DNA from: an uncultured Roseibacillus sp. | GTDB lineage: Bacteria > Verrucomicrobiota > Verrucomicrobiia > Verrucomicrobiales > Akkermansiaceae | DNA length: 35,683 bases | Direction of reading: 5' to 3' | Assembly (NCBI GenBank): GCA_937949965.1 | Contig: CALFBF010000108.1 | Coordinates: 1-35,683, forward strand | Part shown: one piece after another, positions 17,366 to 24,691 of the stretch | How the letters are laid out: the number at the start of each line of letters is the position of its first letter | Position numbering within the stretch: position 1 is the first letter of the stretch | The notes under the pieces: generated by a model | Databases searched by the model: none | What the model was told of the DNA's origin: nothing | What the model saw: the letters and a program-made list of their open reading frames with translations, nothing else | Program-made: the position numbers and the translations under genes

Positions 17366-17908
17366 CTATCGGCCGGTAGCAGGAACCTTACTCAGAAGTT
17401 CTTTCACTTGCTTCTGATAAAGATCACCATTGCCCCCATGATAGGGTCCCGCCATGTGATTATGGCGCAGTTTCCCTGTGTGATCGAAGATCAAGTAATA
17501 AGGAACATACTTCACCGGAGCACCAGGGAAATGGGTGTGATACATCACCGAGGTATTTTGCAGCTCTTTTGTCCAACCTTGCCTTTGCAACGCCGCCAGT
17601 GCGCCCTCTCGCGAGCCATGTTGGCAGTAGGAAGCGATCATGTGGAAAGGTTTGCCCTCGAGAGACTTGGCCAAACTGACCATGCCTGGGGTGAGTTGTC
17701 GGCAACCCACTCATCCTCCCCAGATCACGAGGAGGGTGACTTTTCCCTTCAGATCAACAGGTGCTTTCACTTCTGGTCCTGCCCAATGAAGCCCCCACTC
17801 AATGCCTTTAGCAGAGCCTTCGACTTTCGTATTATCCTGCCGACCCGCATGTAGCGGCAGCGTGAGAAGAAGGGAGTAGAGCAGGGAACGAAGCATCATA
17901 ATATTCAT
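17366..17908 (-). CDS. Exported thioredoxin-fold protein, candidate selenoprotein (in-frame TGA at UxxC)
   Basis: The ORF track splits this gene at TGA 17713-17711 into 65-aa and 114-aa pieces, but they lie in the same frame with nothing between them, so the full product is 180 aa. It has a signal peptide (MMLRSLLYSLLLTLPLHAG), a KGKVTLLVIW strand leading to GG-U-VGC-RQLTPGM, and a VPYYLIFDHTGKL segment that looks like the cis-Pro loop of thioredoxin folds. The TGA is residue 66 and Cys69 completes a U-x-x-C redox pair. Coding similarity to a thioredoxin/TlpA-like fold continues well past the TGA, unlike a true stop. The expected role is thiol-disulfide or peroxide chemistry outside the cytoplasm. 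The alternative is a nonsense mutation of a Cys codon. Confidence 0.78.
17663..17687 (-). promoter_or_regulatory. Candidate bacterial SECIS hairpin of the thioredoxin-like gene
   Basis: In the mRNA, AGGC-A-UGGUC pairs with GGCCA-A-GUCU (nine pairs around one A-A mismatch) and closes a loop AGUUU. The loop begins 34 nt after the UGA, inside the 16-37 nt range described for bacterial SECIS elements, and has a G within its first two bases as the bSECIS model asks. The pairing includes two G-U wobbles. Function requires SelB binding, which cannot be judged here. Confidence 0.5.
17691..17710 (-). other. Perfect 8-bp hairpin directly after the in-frame UGA
   Basis: GUGGGUUG and CAACUCAC pair (one G-U) around the loop CCGA, starting with the first base after the UGA. 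It is too close to the UGA to be a standard bSECIS, but it could stack beneath the one at +24 to +48 or slow the ribosome at the recoding site. Confidence 0.45.
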
Positions 17909-18482
17909 CGTTGAGTAGTTAGTTGTGTGGAAAGTAAGACAAGTAGAGCCAAGTTTTTATTCCTCGCGCGTTTGAAAAACCTTCATTGGTCGAACCTGTC
18001 GAAAGATAAGGAGAATGCTAACGAATAGTATTCAGGTTTACTGCATTTCAGAAATTACTCGTCTTATGAACTGAACAAACAAGGGGATCGTGAATACCTT
18101 GCCCCCATGGCTTGGGCTTCAAATCATTTCTTTCGCAATTAGTTTGTTGCCCATCCGAGCTAAGAATTGCACTTCGCAGAAAAAGTTCTTCGATCGAAGC
18201 AAACTCGGAAGAAACTCGCGTCAAGGGCAGCTGCTGCAATCGCACTGAAGTGGTCTCCTTATAAGCTAAGAGTGTAATAGGGCTGTTGCCGGCAATATCT
18301 CATAAATGTTTCCTCCATTCTTGCAGGGCGGATTCAAGTGTCCGTATCAACTTACCGCTACAAATTTTTGGTAAGTAGTGGATTGTTCGGGAGTTCTGTT
18401 AGGCAAGGTTCTGTTAGGATGTCTTTCGTTCGCCGAGACATCATGCGATCCTGACGAAGAACCGTCTTTCTTTCACTAGCTA
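17909..18482 (-). other. Intergenic region with an imperfect dyad, no gene seen
   Basis: This 574-base gap separates the thioredoxin-like gene from the Fur-family gene, both on the minus strand. Track ORFs here look random. At 18013-18033 there is a dyad GAATGCTA-N5-TAGTATTC, about 105 bases upstream of the thioredoxin-like start, that could be a regulator site; it is not a classical Fur box. Near 18393-18419 the sequence GTTCTGTTAGG occurs twice as a direct repeat, just downstream of the Fur gene. Confidence 0.4.
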
Positions 18483-18986
18483 TTACTTCTTCCGTTTCGG
18501 CAGGCGCTTCCCTTCCAAGCGGGCTTGGATGAGGTTGGGGCATTGGCCTTTGGAGCGGAGCTGTTCGCAGGAGGCTTCGATGCGGAGGGATTGTTTGACG
18601 GGCCGGAAGCCGAGACGACGGGTGAGGCAGTCGTTGAGGACTTCGAGATGATCGTCCTCGAACTCGAGCACTTTGCCGCAATCGATACAGACGAGATGAT
18701 TGTGGGTCGGGCGGTCGAGGAAGTTGGGATCGTAAGTGGTCTGGCCGTCACCGAGGTCGATCTCGTGCAGGAGGTCGGCTTCGACGAGGAGAGAGAGGGT
18801 GCGGTAGACCGTGGCCCGGGAGGCAGAGGAGCCTTGTTTGCGAAAGCGGTCAAAGAGTTCTTCGGCAGTAAAGTGTTCGTCAGAGGCAAAGATGAGTTCC
18901 ACAATGGCATCGCGCTGTGCTGTTTGACGGAGTCCTTTTGAACGGATAAAGGCGTCGAGTTTTTCGCGAATAGAAGGAGGCATCAT
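18483..18986 (-). CDS. Fur-family metalloregulator
   Basis: The 167-aa protein has the winged helix of the family (residues ~15-90, with LRQTAQRDAIVELIF, ASRATVYRTLSLLVEADLLHEI) and the metal/dimer domain with HNHLVCIDCGKVLEFEDD, which provides the His-x-His and CxxC structural Zn site. The second Cys pair is widely spaced (CEQLRSKGQC) compared with the usual CxxC, and the tail is very basic (KRLPKRKK). It would repress genes when bound to its metal; Fe (Fur), Zn (Zur) or peroxide (PerR) sensing cannot be settled. Two consecutive ATG codons (18986, 18983) are possible starts. Confidence 0.9.
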   Translation of the reverse strand: MMPPSIREKLDAFIRSKGLRQTAQRDAIVELIFASDEHFTAEELFDRFRKQGSSASRATVYRTLSLLVEADLLHEIDLGDGQTTYDPNFLDRPTHNHLVCIDCGKVLEFEDDHLEVLNDCLTRRLGFRPVKQSLRIEASCEQLRSKGQCPNLIQARLEGKRLPKRKK

Positions 18987-19041
18987 GATGATGCCCTAAT
19001 CAGTAATTGAGGAAATGAGAATTGGGAAGAAAGATTGGGAA

Positions 19042-19494
19042 ATGAAAGCGTTCTTCGCAGCGGGTTGTCTCGCATTGATCTTAGTGAGCTGTGGCTCGCG
19101 TGAACCACTAGTAGTCAGGCAGTTCACATTACGAGAGACGGATCCTGATTGGAGTGATGACCGTCTCATTCGGGGAGAAATCCAGAAACGCCTCTACGGT
19201 GCCGTTGAGCAGTCCGAACGCGAGAAGCGTATCGGGCAATACTATACCGCTCGTTGGCGAGTGGATCCAGCGGCAGGTCCCATTGAGGTCGGTTTTTATT
19301 ATCGCCAAGCATCGACTGGCAGCAAAGTGCAGAAGTTGACTCAAAAAGTGCAACCGAACAAAGAAACCGGGGTGGTCGAATTCTCGGTTACAGGGGATTC
19401 GTATCTCAAGGGTGGGCGCGTTCTGGCTTGGCGAATGGAGCTGAGGCGGAGTGGGCAATTGCTGGGGGAAAAGAAATCTTTTCTCTGGGAGTAA
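19042..19494 (+). CDS. Small lipoprotein, function unknown
   Basis: From ATG 19042 the product is 150 aa and begins with a lipoprotein signal, MKAFFAAGCLALILVSC, with Cys17 as lipidation site and GSRE following. The ORF track start at 19015 adds nine residues (MRIGKKDWE), which would also work but gives a long n-region. The mature part is soluble, charged and predicted mainly beta; I recognise no domain. The Fur-family gene is divergent, 55 bases away, so the two may share a control region. No acidic residue follows the Cys, so outer-membrane sorting is not excluded. Confidence 0.8.
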   Translation: MKAFFAAGCLALILVSCGSREPLVVRQFTLRETDPDWSDDRLIRGEIQKRLYGAVEQSEREKRIGQYYTARWRVDPAAGPIEVGFYYRQASTGSKVQKLTQKVQPNKETGVVEFSVTGDSYLKGGRVLAWRMELRRSGQLLGEKKSFLWE

Positions 19495-19548
19495 AGGTCA
19501 TCGTAGCATGGTTGCGAATAAAATGACTACTGCAGCGGTCTAACCTCT

Positions 19549-20208
19549 ATGATGAAGCGGGAAAGTGCTCTTCCGCCGGAGACGGTAAAAAGCGTGTCTC
19601 CATTCTCAGCTTTCATTGACGATTTCGCTAATATTTCTTACCTTTCTCACGTTGATTCTCAGGTAACTCGATTACCGGAACATGTGACAAAAGCAGACTC
19701 CATAGCGGTAGGTAAGGTTGATGACTCTCAATGGGTAAGAGTCCATGGCAAAGGAAACTTCATGAGTAGTCCTCGCCTCAAAGAATACGTGGAAGAGTGT
19801 CTCGAATCAAATGATTGCAAGAGCGTGGTCATTGATCTCGATACCTGTCCTGCGATGGATTCGACCTTTATGGGGACGCTTGCAGGTTTTGCGAGTCGCC
19901 TTTTAGCGCGCAAAGGTCGGCTTGTGGTTGTAGGACTTTCAGCGCGTAATCGCAGTTCTCTCGTTGATTTGGGGCTCGATGGGGTCTTGCAGTTAGAGGA
20001 AGAGGGAGGAAGTTCTCCGTGGAGTTCACAGCTACCCGCGATTCGAGAGGGACTCATCACTTGGAAGGGTAGCCAGAATGGAGCGGCTGCAGCAGAAGAG
20101 GTGTTAGAAGCTCATCGTAAGCTCTGCCAAGTCGATAATCGCAATCAGGAAAAATTCGATGCCGTGCTAGACCTTCTCCAGCAGGAATGTGATTCCAAGC
20201 GCGATTGA
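19549..20208 (+). CDS. STAS-domain protein (anti-sigma-factor-antagonist type)
   Basis: The 219-aa ORF holds a STAS fold between about residues 48 and 150: SQWVRVHGKGNF, CKSVVIDLDTCPAMDSTFMGTLAGFASRLL and GRLVVVGLS. The segment DSTFMG contains the Ser that is phosphorylated in SpoIIAA-type antagonists, so partner switching with an anti-sigma kinase is the likely role. The first ~45 residues do not look like the domain; GTG 19684 (VTKADSIAVG) could be the real start. A C-terminal ~65-residue extension is predicted helical. No kinase or phosphatase partner is in the window. Confidence 0.85.
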   Translation: MMKRESALPPETVKSVSPFSAFIDDFANISYLSHVDSQVTRLPEHVTKADSIAVGKVDDSQWVRVHGKGNFMSSPRLKEYVEECLESNDCKSVVIDLDTCPAMDSTFMGTLAGFASRLLARKGRLVVVGLSARNRSSLVDLGLDGVLQLEEEGGSSPWSSQLPAIREGLITWKGSQNGAAAAEEVLEAHRKLCQVDNRNQEKFDAVLDLLQQECDSKRD

Positions 20209-20476
20209 TCCTGACCGTCAGCTTATGCATTGAGCGAAGTGGAGACACTAGCGGAGGACGTTCATAGAAGCTGAAGCTGAAGAAGGTCGCAGGTGACGGC
20301 CTTTTGACTACTTCTTGACTGCGGAGATCGTAGCAGAGATCACATTTCATGCCAGCAGTTGCACCGCGAGCATTACCGTGGGTGGGGAAGACTTCAACAT
20401 TGGCTTTGGGGAGATTTTCTCTACCGATCATCAAATATCCACCGAATCTTCCGTGAAGATGCATAATGTCACCTGG
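20209..20476. other. Non-coding stretch before the Fic remnant
   Basis: No accepted gene. A minus-strand ORF (20057-20464) crosses this stretch and runs back into the STAS gene; its upstream half has a slightly protein-like composition (FGGYLMIGRENLPKANVEVF) and could be a remnant or a dispersed repeat, but I cannot support it as a gene. Confidence 0.3.
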
Positions 20477-20507
20477 TTGAGGGATAAATTTCTAAAATAT
20501 CCCTCAA
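20477..20507. promoter_or_regulatory. Operator-like inverted repeat TTGAGGGATA-N11-TATCCCTCAA
   Basis: Two perfectly complementary 10-base arms with an 11-base spacer lie just upstream of a perfect TATAAT at 20515-20520. The half-site TATCCCTC recurs at 20542-20549, directly before the remnant ATG, and once more inside the gene at 20827-20834. This looks like an autoregulatory operator of the now broken Fic gene, whose C-terminal winged helix would be the natural binder. Confidence 0.6.
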
Positions 20508-20514
20508 ATTTTCT

Positions 20515-20520
20515 TATAAT
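20515..20520 (+). promoter_or_regulatory. -10 box of the Fic remnant
   Basis: TATAAT matches the sigma-70 -10 consensus exactly, 30 bases before the ATG at 20550. No good -35 is seen at 16-18 bases; the inverted repeat occupies that position. Confidence 0.45.
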
Positions 20521-20549
20521 GTGAGCCTTAACCGCTCATTATATCCCTC

Positions 20550-21228
20550 ATGCGTTGGAATTGTCAGAAAGACGACTGGCCCCATTTTGCCTACCAGGCT
20601 GAAGTTTTTCGTGAATTCGAGAATGATTTCTTGGCTCTATCAGGGCAAGTGTTGGGAGCATTTGAGCATCTCTCGCGAGAGATCCTGACCCTTTGACTTT
20701 AGCTTCAATCACGCACCTTTGGTTTGAAAGTATTCATCCCTTTCCAGATGGAAATAGTCGAGTCGGTCGCACCCTCGTAGAATATTCTCTTTCTTCTTTC
20801 TAAATCGTTGGGACGGCCTGCAATCATATCCCTCTTTTCTGCAATAGAGAAGGGGAGCAAACACTACTACGAGACTCTTGAGCGAGCTAACAAAGGCAAC
20901 GATATTACTCATTGGATTAAATACTTTATCTCGACTTTGCTTAAAGCTCAAAAATTCAGCCTTACTACTATCGAGTTCGTAGTTTAAAAAAAGGAAAGTT
21001 CTATCAGAGGCATGATCATTATCTGAATGAGCGGCAAAAAAAGTGGTGAGTCGCGTTTTTAGGGAAGGGGTTGATGGGTTTGTCGGTGGCCTCAGTGCTG
21101 CAAACTACATCAGTATTACCCAGACTTCACCTGCTACCGCTACTCGTGATCTCAATGACCTTGTCACAAAGGGAGTTTTTCGGAAAACGGGTCAGAAAAA
21201 ATCTACACGATACTGGATAGTGTTGTGA
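20550..21228 (+). pseudogene. Decayed Fic-family gene (DUF4172-type N-terminus, winged-helix C-terminus)
   Basis: The gene reads through at least four frame changes. 20550-20696 gives MRWNCQKDDWPHFAY and SGQVLGAFEHLS, the N-terminal domain. The next piece, in another frame, has THLWFESI and the Fic motif HPFPDGNSRVGR (20735-20770). 20799-20984 gives LGRPAIISLFSAIEKG and NDITHWIKYF. The last pieces give HYLNERQKK and the winged helix SAANYISITQTSPATATRDL up to TGA 21228. About 100-150 residues between the N-terminal domain and the Fic motif are missing. Intact Fic proteins move AMP or related groups from nucleotides onto target proteins; the Asn replaced by Gly-Asn-Ser (usual DGNGR) also departs from consensus. 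It is clearly dead. Confidence 0.88.
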
Positions 21229-21572
21229 TCTGTTAAAAAAGCATCTCGCTAGGTCGAAAGCTTTTCTGAATGGGCCGCCTGCTTAAGGAATCCTCAGAAC
21301 GCTCTATGTGTGGGAGTCTTCCTCACTCCTCCTCATTGCCCGTTGTCGCTAACACGATCAAGAGACCTAAAAGCCACGTGGACTCTTTTCGTAAGGAGGT
21401 GCGCAAGGTGCAGAGCGAGAAGACTGCGCTTTTTATCATCGTCCCATCTCAAAGCCTCAAGCACTACTGCTATCTCTTAATCTTCTCTACACTGACTTCT
21501 TCAGCCAAATGATAAAGATGTTTCCAAGCTATGCTCGCCGCTAAAGCTTAGGCCCTGTCACTACAAGGGCAT
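21229..21572. other. Intergenic region, no gene seen
   Basis: The ORF at 21270-21512 has no recognisable features. Near 21552-21570 there is a second small hairpin (GCCCT-N9-AGGGC) next to the tRNA terminator. I see nothing else. Confidence 0.35.
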
Positions 21573-21594
21573 AAAAAAGACCGGTGAGCCGGCC
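21573..21594 (-). terminator. Intrinsic terminator of tRNA-Val
   Basis: On the minus strand GGCCGG-CUCA-CCGGUC forms a six-pair stem with a tetraloop and is followed by six U residues, 32 bases downstream of the tRNA 3' end. Confidence 0.8.
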
Positions 21595-21625
21595 TATCGT
21601 TTGGGGAAGGGGATGAGGTGAGGAA

Positions 21626-21700
21626 TGGTGCTCGATGCGGGATTTGAACCTGCGACCCCCACAATGTCAATGTGGTGCTCTACCCCTGAGCTAACCGAGC
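21626..21700 (-). tRNA. tRNA-Val (anticodon GAC), CCA encoded
   Basis: The minus strand folds into a cloverleaf: acceptor GCTCGGT/ATCGAGC (one G-U), D-arm GCTC-AGGGGTA-GAGC, anticodon stem CCACA/TGTGG with loop TTGACAT, and T-arm GCAGG-TTCAAAT-CCCGC with one A-C mismatch. The anticodon GAC decodes GUC and GUU (Val). The 3' CCA is in the DNA (21628-21626). A promoter and an intrinsic terminator flank it, so it is transcribed alone. Confidence 0.95.
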
Positions 21701-21718
21701 GTTCCTTACGGGGCGGGG

Positions 21719-21747
21719 AAGCTATGAGCAATCCGAGATAAAGGCAA
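21719..21747 (-). promoter_or_regulatory. Likely promoter of tRNA-Val
   Basis: On the minus strand TTGCCT and TAGCTT are spaced by exactly 17 bases, and a start about seven bases later would lie ~10 bases before the tRNA. Both boxes are imperfect (4/6 and 3/6). Confidence 0.4.
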
Positions 21748-21834
21748 TGTCTTTTTTGCTCGAAAATACGGCTCGCGGGGATTCGGCGAGAAGAGGGTAG
21801 ACGGGATGTATTGCTCTCGTTAAAGCTACTCCTC

Positions 21835-22749
21835 ATGGACCGTCGTCAATTTGTCACCACTGTTGGATCTGCCTTCGCTTTAGCCGGAACAAGTTCACTC
21901 GCGAGAGGGGAAAAAGTTGCCGCTTCAGGAGGGGCTGAGAGCAAGCCCTTCAAGGTGCAGTTCGCTCCTAGTCCGCGTCATTTCAAAAAAGTGAAGACGA
22001 TCGAAGGCTATCTTGCTGCCATGCAGCAGGCTTACGATCATGGGTTCCGAGCTTGGGAGGATAACCGCTTGCCGACTCGTTCCCCCGAAGACCAGGAAAA
22101 GGTGGGCGAGTTCCTCAAAAGCAAGGGGATGACGATGGGGGTGAGTGTAGTGACCACCGGAGGCGGCGCTCGTTGGTTTGAGCCTACCAAGGAGGAGGCT
22201 GAGAAGGCGGTGCAAGATTGTAAGGATGCGGCTGAGGTTGCGAAACGAGTCGGTCACAAGTGGCTGACCCTGATCCCCGGTGCGCGTGATGAATCCCGTC
22301 CCTACCAACCCCAGTTAGAAGGGGCCGTTGATTTGATGAAGCGTTGCTGTGATGTCTTCGACGAAGCGGGGTTAATCTTTGTGCTAGAACCTCTTTCCCA
22401 CAATATGGGCGGGCAACCGGTGTTGCTGAGGACTTTTAAAGAAGGTTTTGATTTTTGTAAGCTCGTGAACCGCCCCTCCTGTAAGCTGCTTGCAGACTAC
22501 TTCCACCAACAGCAGATGGGTGGCGACTTGATTAAAAATACCGACGACTGTTGGGATGAGATCGCTTATATCCAGTATGGCGATGTTCCGGGGCGGAATC
22601 AGCCGGGAACGGGTGAGATTAATTACGCGAATGTGACACGCCATATTCGGGATAAGGGATTCACCGGAATCTATGGCATGGAGCACGGGATCGATGGCTC
22701 CTTTGAAGATTTGGTGAAGTCTTATCGCGAGATCGACGCGGCGCTTTAA
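21835..22749 (+). CDS. TAT-exported TIM-barrel protein, hydroxypyruvate-isomerase/sugar-epimerase-like
   Basis: From ATG 21835 the protein is 304 aa with a twin-arginine leader (MDRRQFVTTVGSAFALAGTSSLA). The track start at 21811 would put eight residues before it and is less likely. The body is a xylose-isomerase-like TIM barrel: LIFVLEPLSH and YGMEHGID hold the two Glu expected to bind the metal and catalyse proton transfer, LLADYFHQQQMGG gives the Asp/His pair, and IAYIQYGDVPGRNQPGTGEI matches the hydroxypyruvate isomerase branch. The substrate is unknown, probably a sugar or a hydroxy-keto acid in the periplasm. It is followed by a separate peptidase gene and looks monocistronic. Confidence 0.88.
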   Translation: MDRRQFVTTVGSAFALAGTSSLARGEKVAASGGAESKPFKVQFAPSPRHFKKVKTIEGYLAAMQQAYDHGFRAWEDNRLPTRSPEDQEKVGEFLKSKGMTMGVSVVTTGGGARWFEPTKEEAEKAVQDCKDAAEVAKRVGHKWLTLIPGARDESRPYQPQLEGAVDLMKRCCDVFDEAGLIFVLEPLSHNMGGQPVLLRTFKEGFDFCKLVNRPSCKLLADYFHQQQMGGDLIKNTDDCWDEIAYIQYGDVPGRNQPGTGEINYANVTRHIRDKGFTGIYGMEHGIDGSFEDLVKSYREIDAAL

Positions 22750-22821
22750 AAAGGAGAAGAGGAGAGAAGGTTTTCGTTTTTTACTGAAGACTTCTTTCGC
22801 GCTTTCCGTTCAAGGTCGATA

Positions 22822-23775
22822 ATGAGAGTTTGCGCAACGATGCGAGGCATTTCAGTATTAGTAGGTTTAGCGAGTTTGATGAGTATGATGGCCTGTGCCC
22901 CCGTGCCGGGCTCATTTCCATCATCTGCGCCTGGGGTGTCAGTCGCGCCGCAGGGTAGCAGTCTTGCTCCGGTTCTTGCTCCGCCAGTGGCTCCTCCTAC
23001 AGGGCTGCTCCCAAACAATCCTGTGCCGCCGATCACCTCTGCGGCAGCGGTGGTGATGGATGGGGTGACGGGACGCATCTTGGCCGCTAAGAATCCGGAT
23101 GAGCGCCGCGCGGTGGCCTCGACTCAGAAGATTCTAACTGCTCTCGTAACTCTCGATAATGGTCCCCTCAGTGATCCGGTGACCGTGGTGACGGGGGACA
23201 CCCAAGTAGAGCCTTCTAAGGTCTACATTCGCGCGGGCGAAACTTACACTCGTGCCGCCTTGGTCAAGGCGTTGATGGTGAAGAGTGGCAATGACGTTGC
23301 GAAGGCATTAGCGCGTGATGTGGCGGGGAGTGAAGAGGCCTTTCTAGCCTTGATGAATGCGAAGGCGCGGTCTCTTGGGATGCGGAGTTCGCATTTTAAG
23401 AATCCCCATGGCCTCACGGAAGAGGGGCAGTATTCCACCGCACGCGATATCGCAATTCTAGGTCGAGAGGCTTACCAATCTGCGGTGATCCGTGGTTTCG
23501 TGCGGACGAAGAGTTATTCCTTCTCCCGCCCGAGCGGGGAGACGAAGACTTTGACCAATACCAATCAGTTACTACGACGCATCTCGTATTGCACTGGGAT
23601 GAAGACTGGCACGACGCGCGCTTCGGGTCGTTGTCTGGTCTCGACGGGAGAGCTCAATGGTCGTCTCGTCGTCATTGTCGTGCTAGGAGCGAGTAGCGAG
23701 TCCGTTCTCTATCAGGACTCGGAGGCCCTGATGAGATGGAGTCTGGAGCGGACGACCGAGCCCGCTCTTAATTAA
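22822..23775 (+). CDS. D-alanyl-D-alanine carboxypeptidase (S11 family), lipoprotein-type
   Basis: The 317-aa protein trims the terminal D-Ala of peptidoglycan stem peptides in the periplasm. The three penicillin-binding motifs are intact: STQK at 100-103 (catalytic Ser100), SGN at 155-157 and KTG at 261-263. The N-terminus has a hydrophobic signal ending in SMMAC, so Cys25 may be lipidated, followed by a long Pro/Ser/Ala-rich linker to residue ~70. It lacks the C-terminal amphipathic membrane helix of DacA/PBP5, so the lipid would be the anchor. It converges on menB with only seven bases between the stops. Confidence 0.92.
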   Translation: MRVCATMRGISVLVGLASLMSMMACAPVPGSFPSSAPGVSVAPQGSSLAPVLAPPVAPPTGLLPNNPVPPITSAAAVVMDGVTGRILAAKNPDERRAVASTQKILTALVTLDNGPLSDPVTVVTGDTQVEPSKVYIRAGETYTRAALVKALMVKSGNDVAKALARDVAGSEEAFLALMNAKARSLGMRSSHFKNPHGLTEEGQYSTARDIAILGREAYQSAVIRGFVRTKSYSFSRPSGETKTLTNTNQLLRRISYCTGMKTGTTRASGRCLVSTGELNGRLVVIVVLGASSESVLYQDSEALMRWSLERTTEPALN

Positions 23776-23782
23776 GTGCTAT

Positions 23783-24601
23783 CTACGGCACGCGAGGAAA
23801 TTGGCTAAAGTCAGGAGCTCTCTTTTCGAGGAAAGCGTTTTTACCCTCTTTTCCTTCTTCACTCATGTAATACATCAGGGTGGCGTTGCCAGCGAGGTCG
23901 AGGAGACCCATCTGGCCATCGCAATCGGCATTGAGCGCTGACTTGAGGCAACGCAGCGCGAGGGGGGAGTGGACCAGCATTTCACGGCACCACTTGAGAG
24001 TTTCGTTTTCCATTTCAGCGTAGGGCACCACGGTATTGACGAGGCCCATATCAAGCGCCTCTTGGGCGTCGTATTGACGACAGAGGAACCAGATCTCGCG
24101 AGCCTTCTTTTGGCCAACGATACGGGCTAGATAACTGGAACCGAGACCGCCATCAAAGGAGCCCACCTTGGGGCCAGTCTGACCAAAGCGAGCATTGTCG
24201 GCGGCGATGGTGAGGTCGCAAACGACGTGCAGCACGTGTCCACCACCGATGGCGTATCCAGCCACCATCGCAACGACAGGTTTGGGGAGAGAGCGAATCT
24301 TTTTCTGCAAATCTAACACATTGAGACGAGGGACACCATCGTCACCCACGTAGCCGGCATGTCCGCGTACTTTCTGATCGCCACCGGAGCAGAAGGCTTT
24401 TTCTCCTTCACCTGTTAGAATGATCACTCCGACAGTAGGGTCTTCATGGGCCATGTCGAAGGCGGCGAGTAGCTCTCGCACGGTGAGGGGGCGAAAGGCG
24501 TTTCTGACCTCAGGGCGATTGATGGTGATTTTGGCAATGGCACCCTCGTCGGTGGTCTCGTAGCGGATGTCTTCGAATTCAGCTTTGGTAGTCCAGCTCA
24601 T
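23783..24601 (-). CDS. menB: 1,4-dihydroxy-2-naphthoyl-CoA synthase
   Basis: This crotonase-fold enzyme closes the naphthoquinone ring of O-succinylbenzoyl-CoA in menaquinone synthesis. MenB markers are [30 protein letters not shown], the oxyanion-hole segment [34 protein letters not shown] and the C-terminal [17 protein letters not shown]. The 272-aa length is normal. The other men genes are not in the window. Its presence implies menaquinone respiration, with a prenyl tail supplied from the dxs pathway. It is divergent from the Cys-rich protein gene. Confidence 0.97.
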   Translation of the reverse strand: MSWTTKAEFEDIRYETTDEGAIAKITINRPEVRNAFRPLTVRELLAAFDMAHEDPTVGVIILTGEGEKAFCSGGDQKVRGHAGYVGDDGVPRLNVLDLQKKIRSLPKPVVAMVAGYAIGGGHVLHVVCDLTIAADNARFGQTGPKVGSFDGGLGSSYLARIVGQKKAREIWFLCRQYDAQEALDMGLVNTVVPYAEMENETLKWCREMLVHSPLALRCLKSALNADCDGQMGLLDLAGNATLMYYMSEEGKEGKNAFLEKRAPDFSQFPRVP

Positions 24602-24691
24602 GTGCGCCTATTCTAGTTCGAAATGGGGGCGTGTCGAAGCGGAATTGTCAGCTTTGCTCACTGTCGGATCGCTCTTGGGGCGTTCTTGTGA

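Noticed and set aside
17711-17713. UGA as a mutated Trp codon (IWGGW)
   Set aside because: With Trp at this place the protein would have a lone Cys three residues later; only Cys or Sec gives the expected CxxC-type pair.
20057-20464. 135-aa minus-strand ORF with partly protein-like sequence
   Set aside because: It overlaps the STAS gene and its 3' part is its antisense; no domain recognised. Its upstream half could be a remnant or a repeat, but the evidence is too thin.
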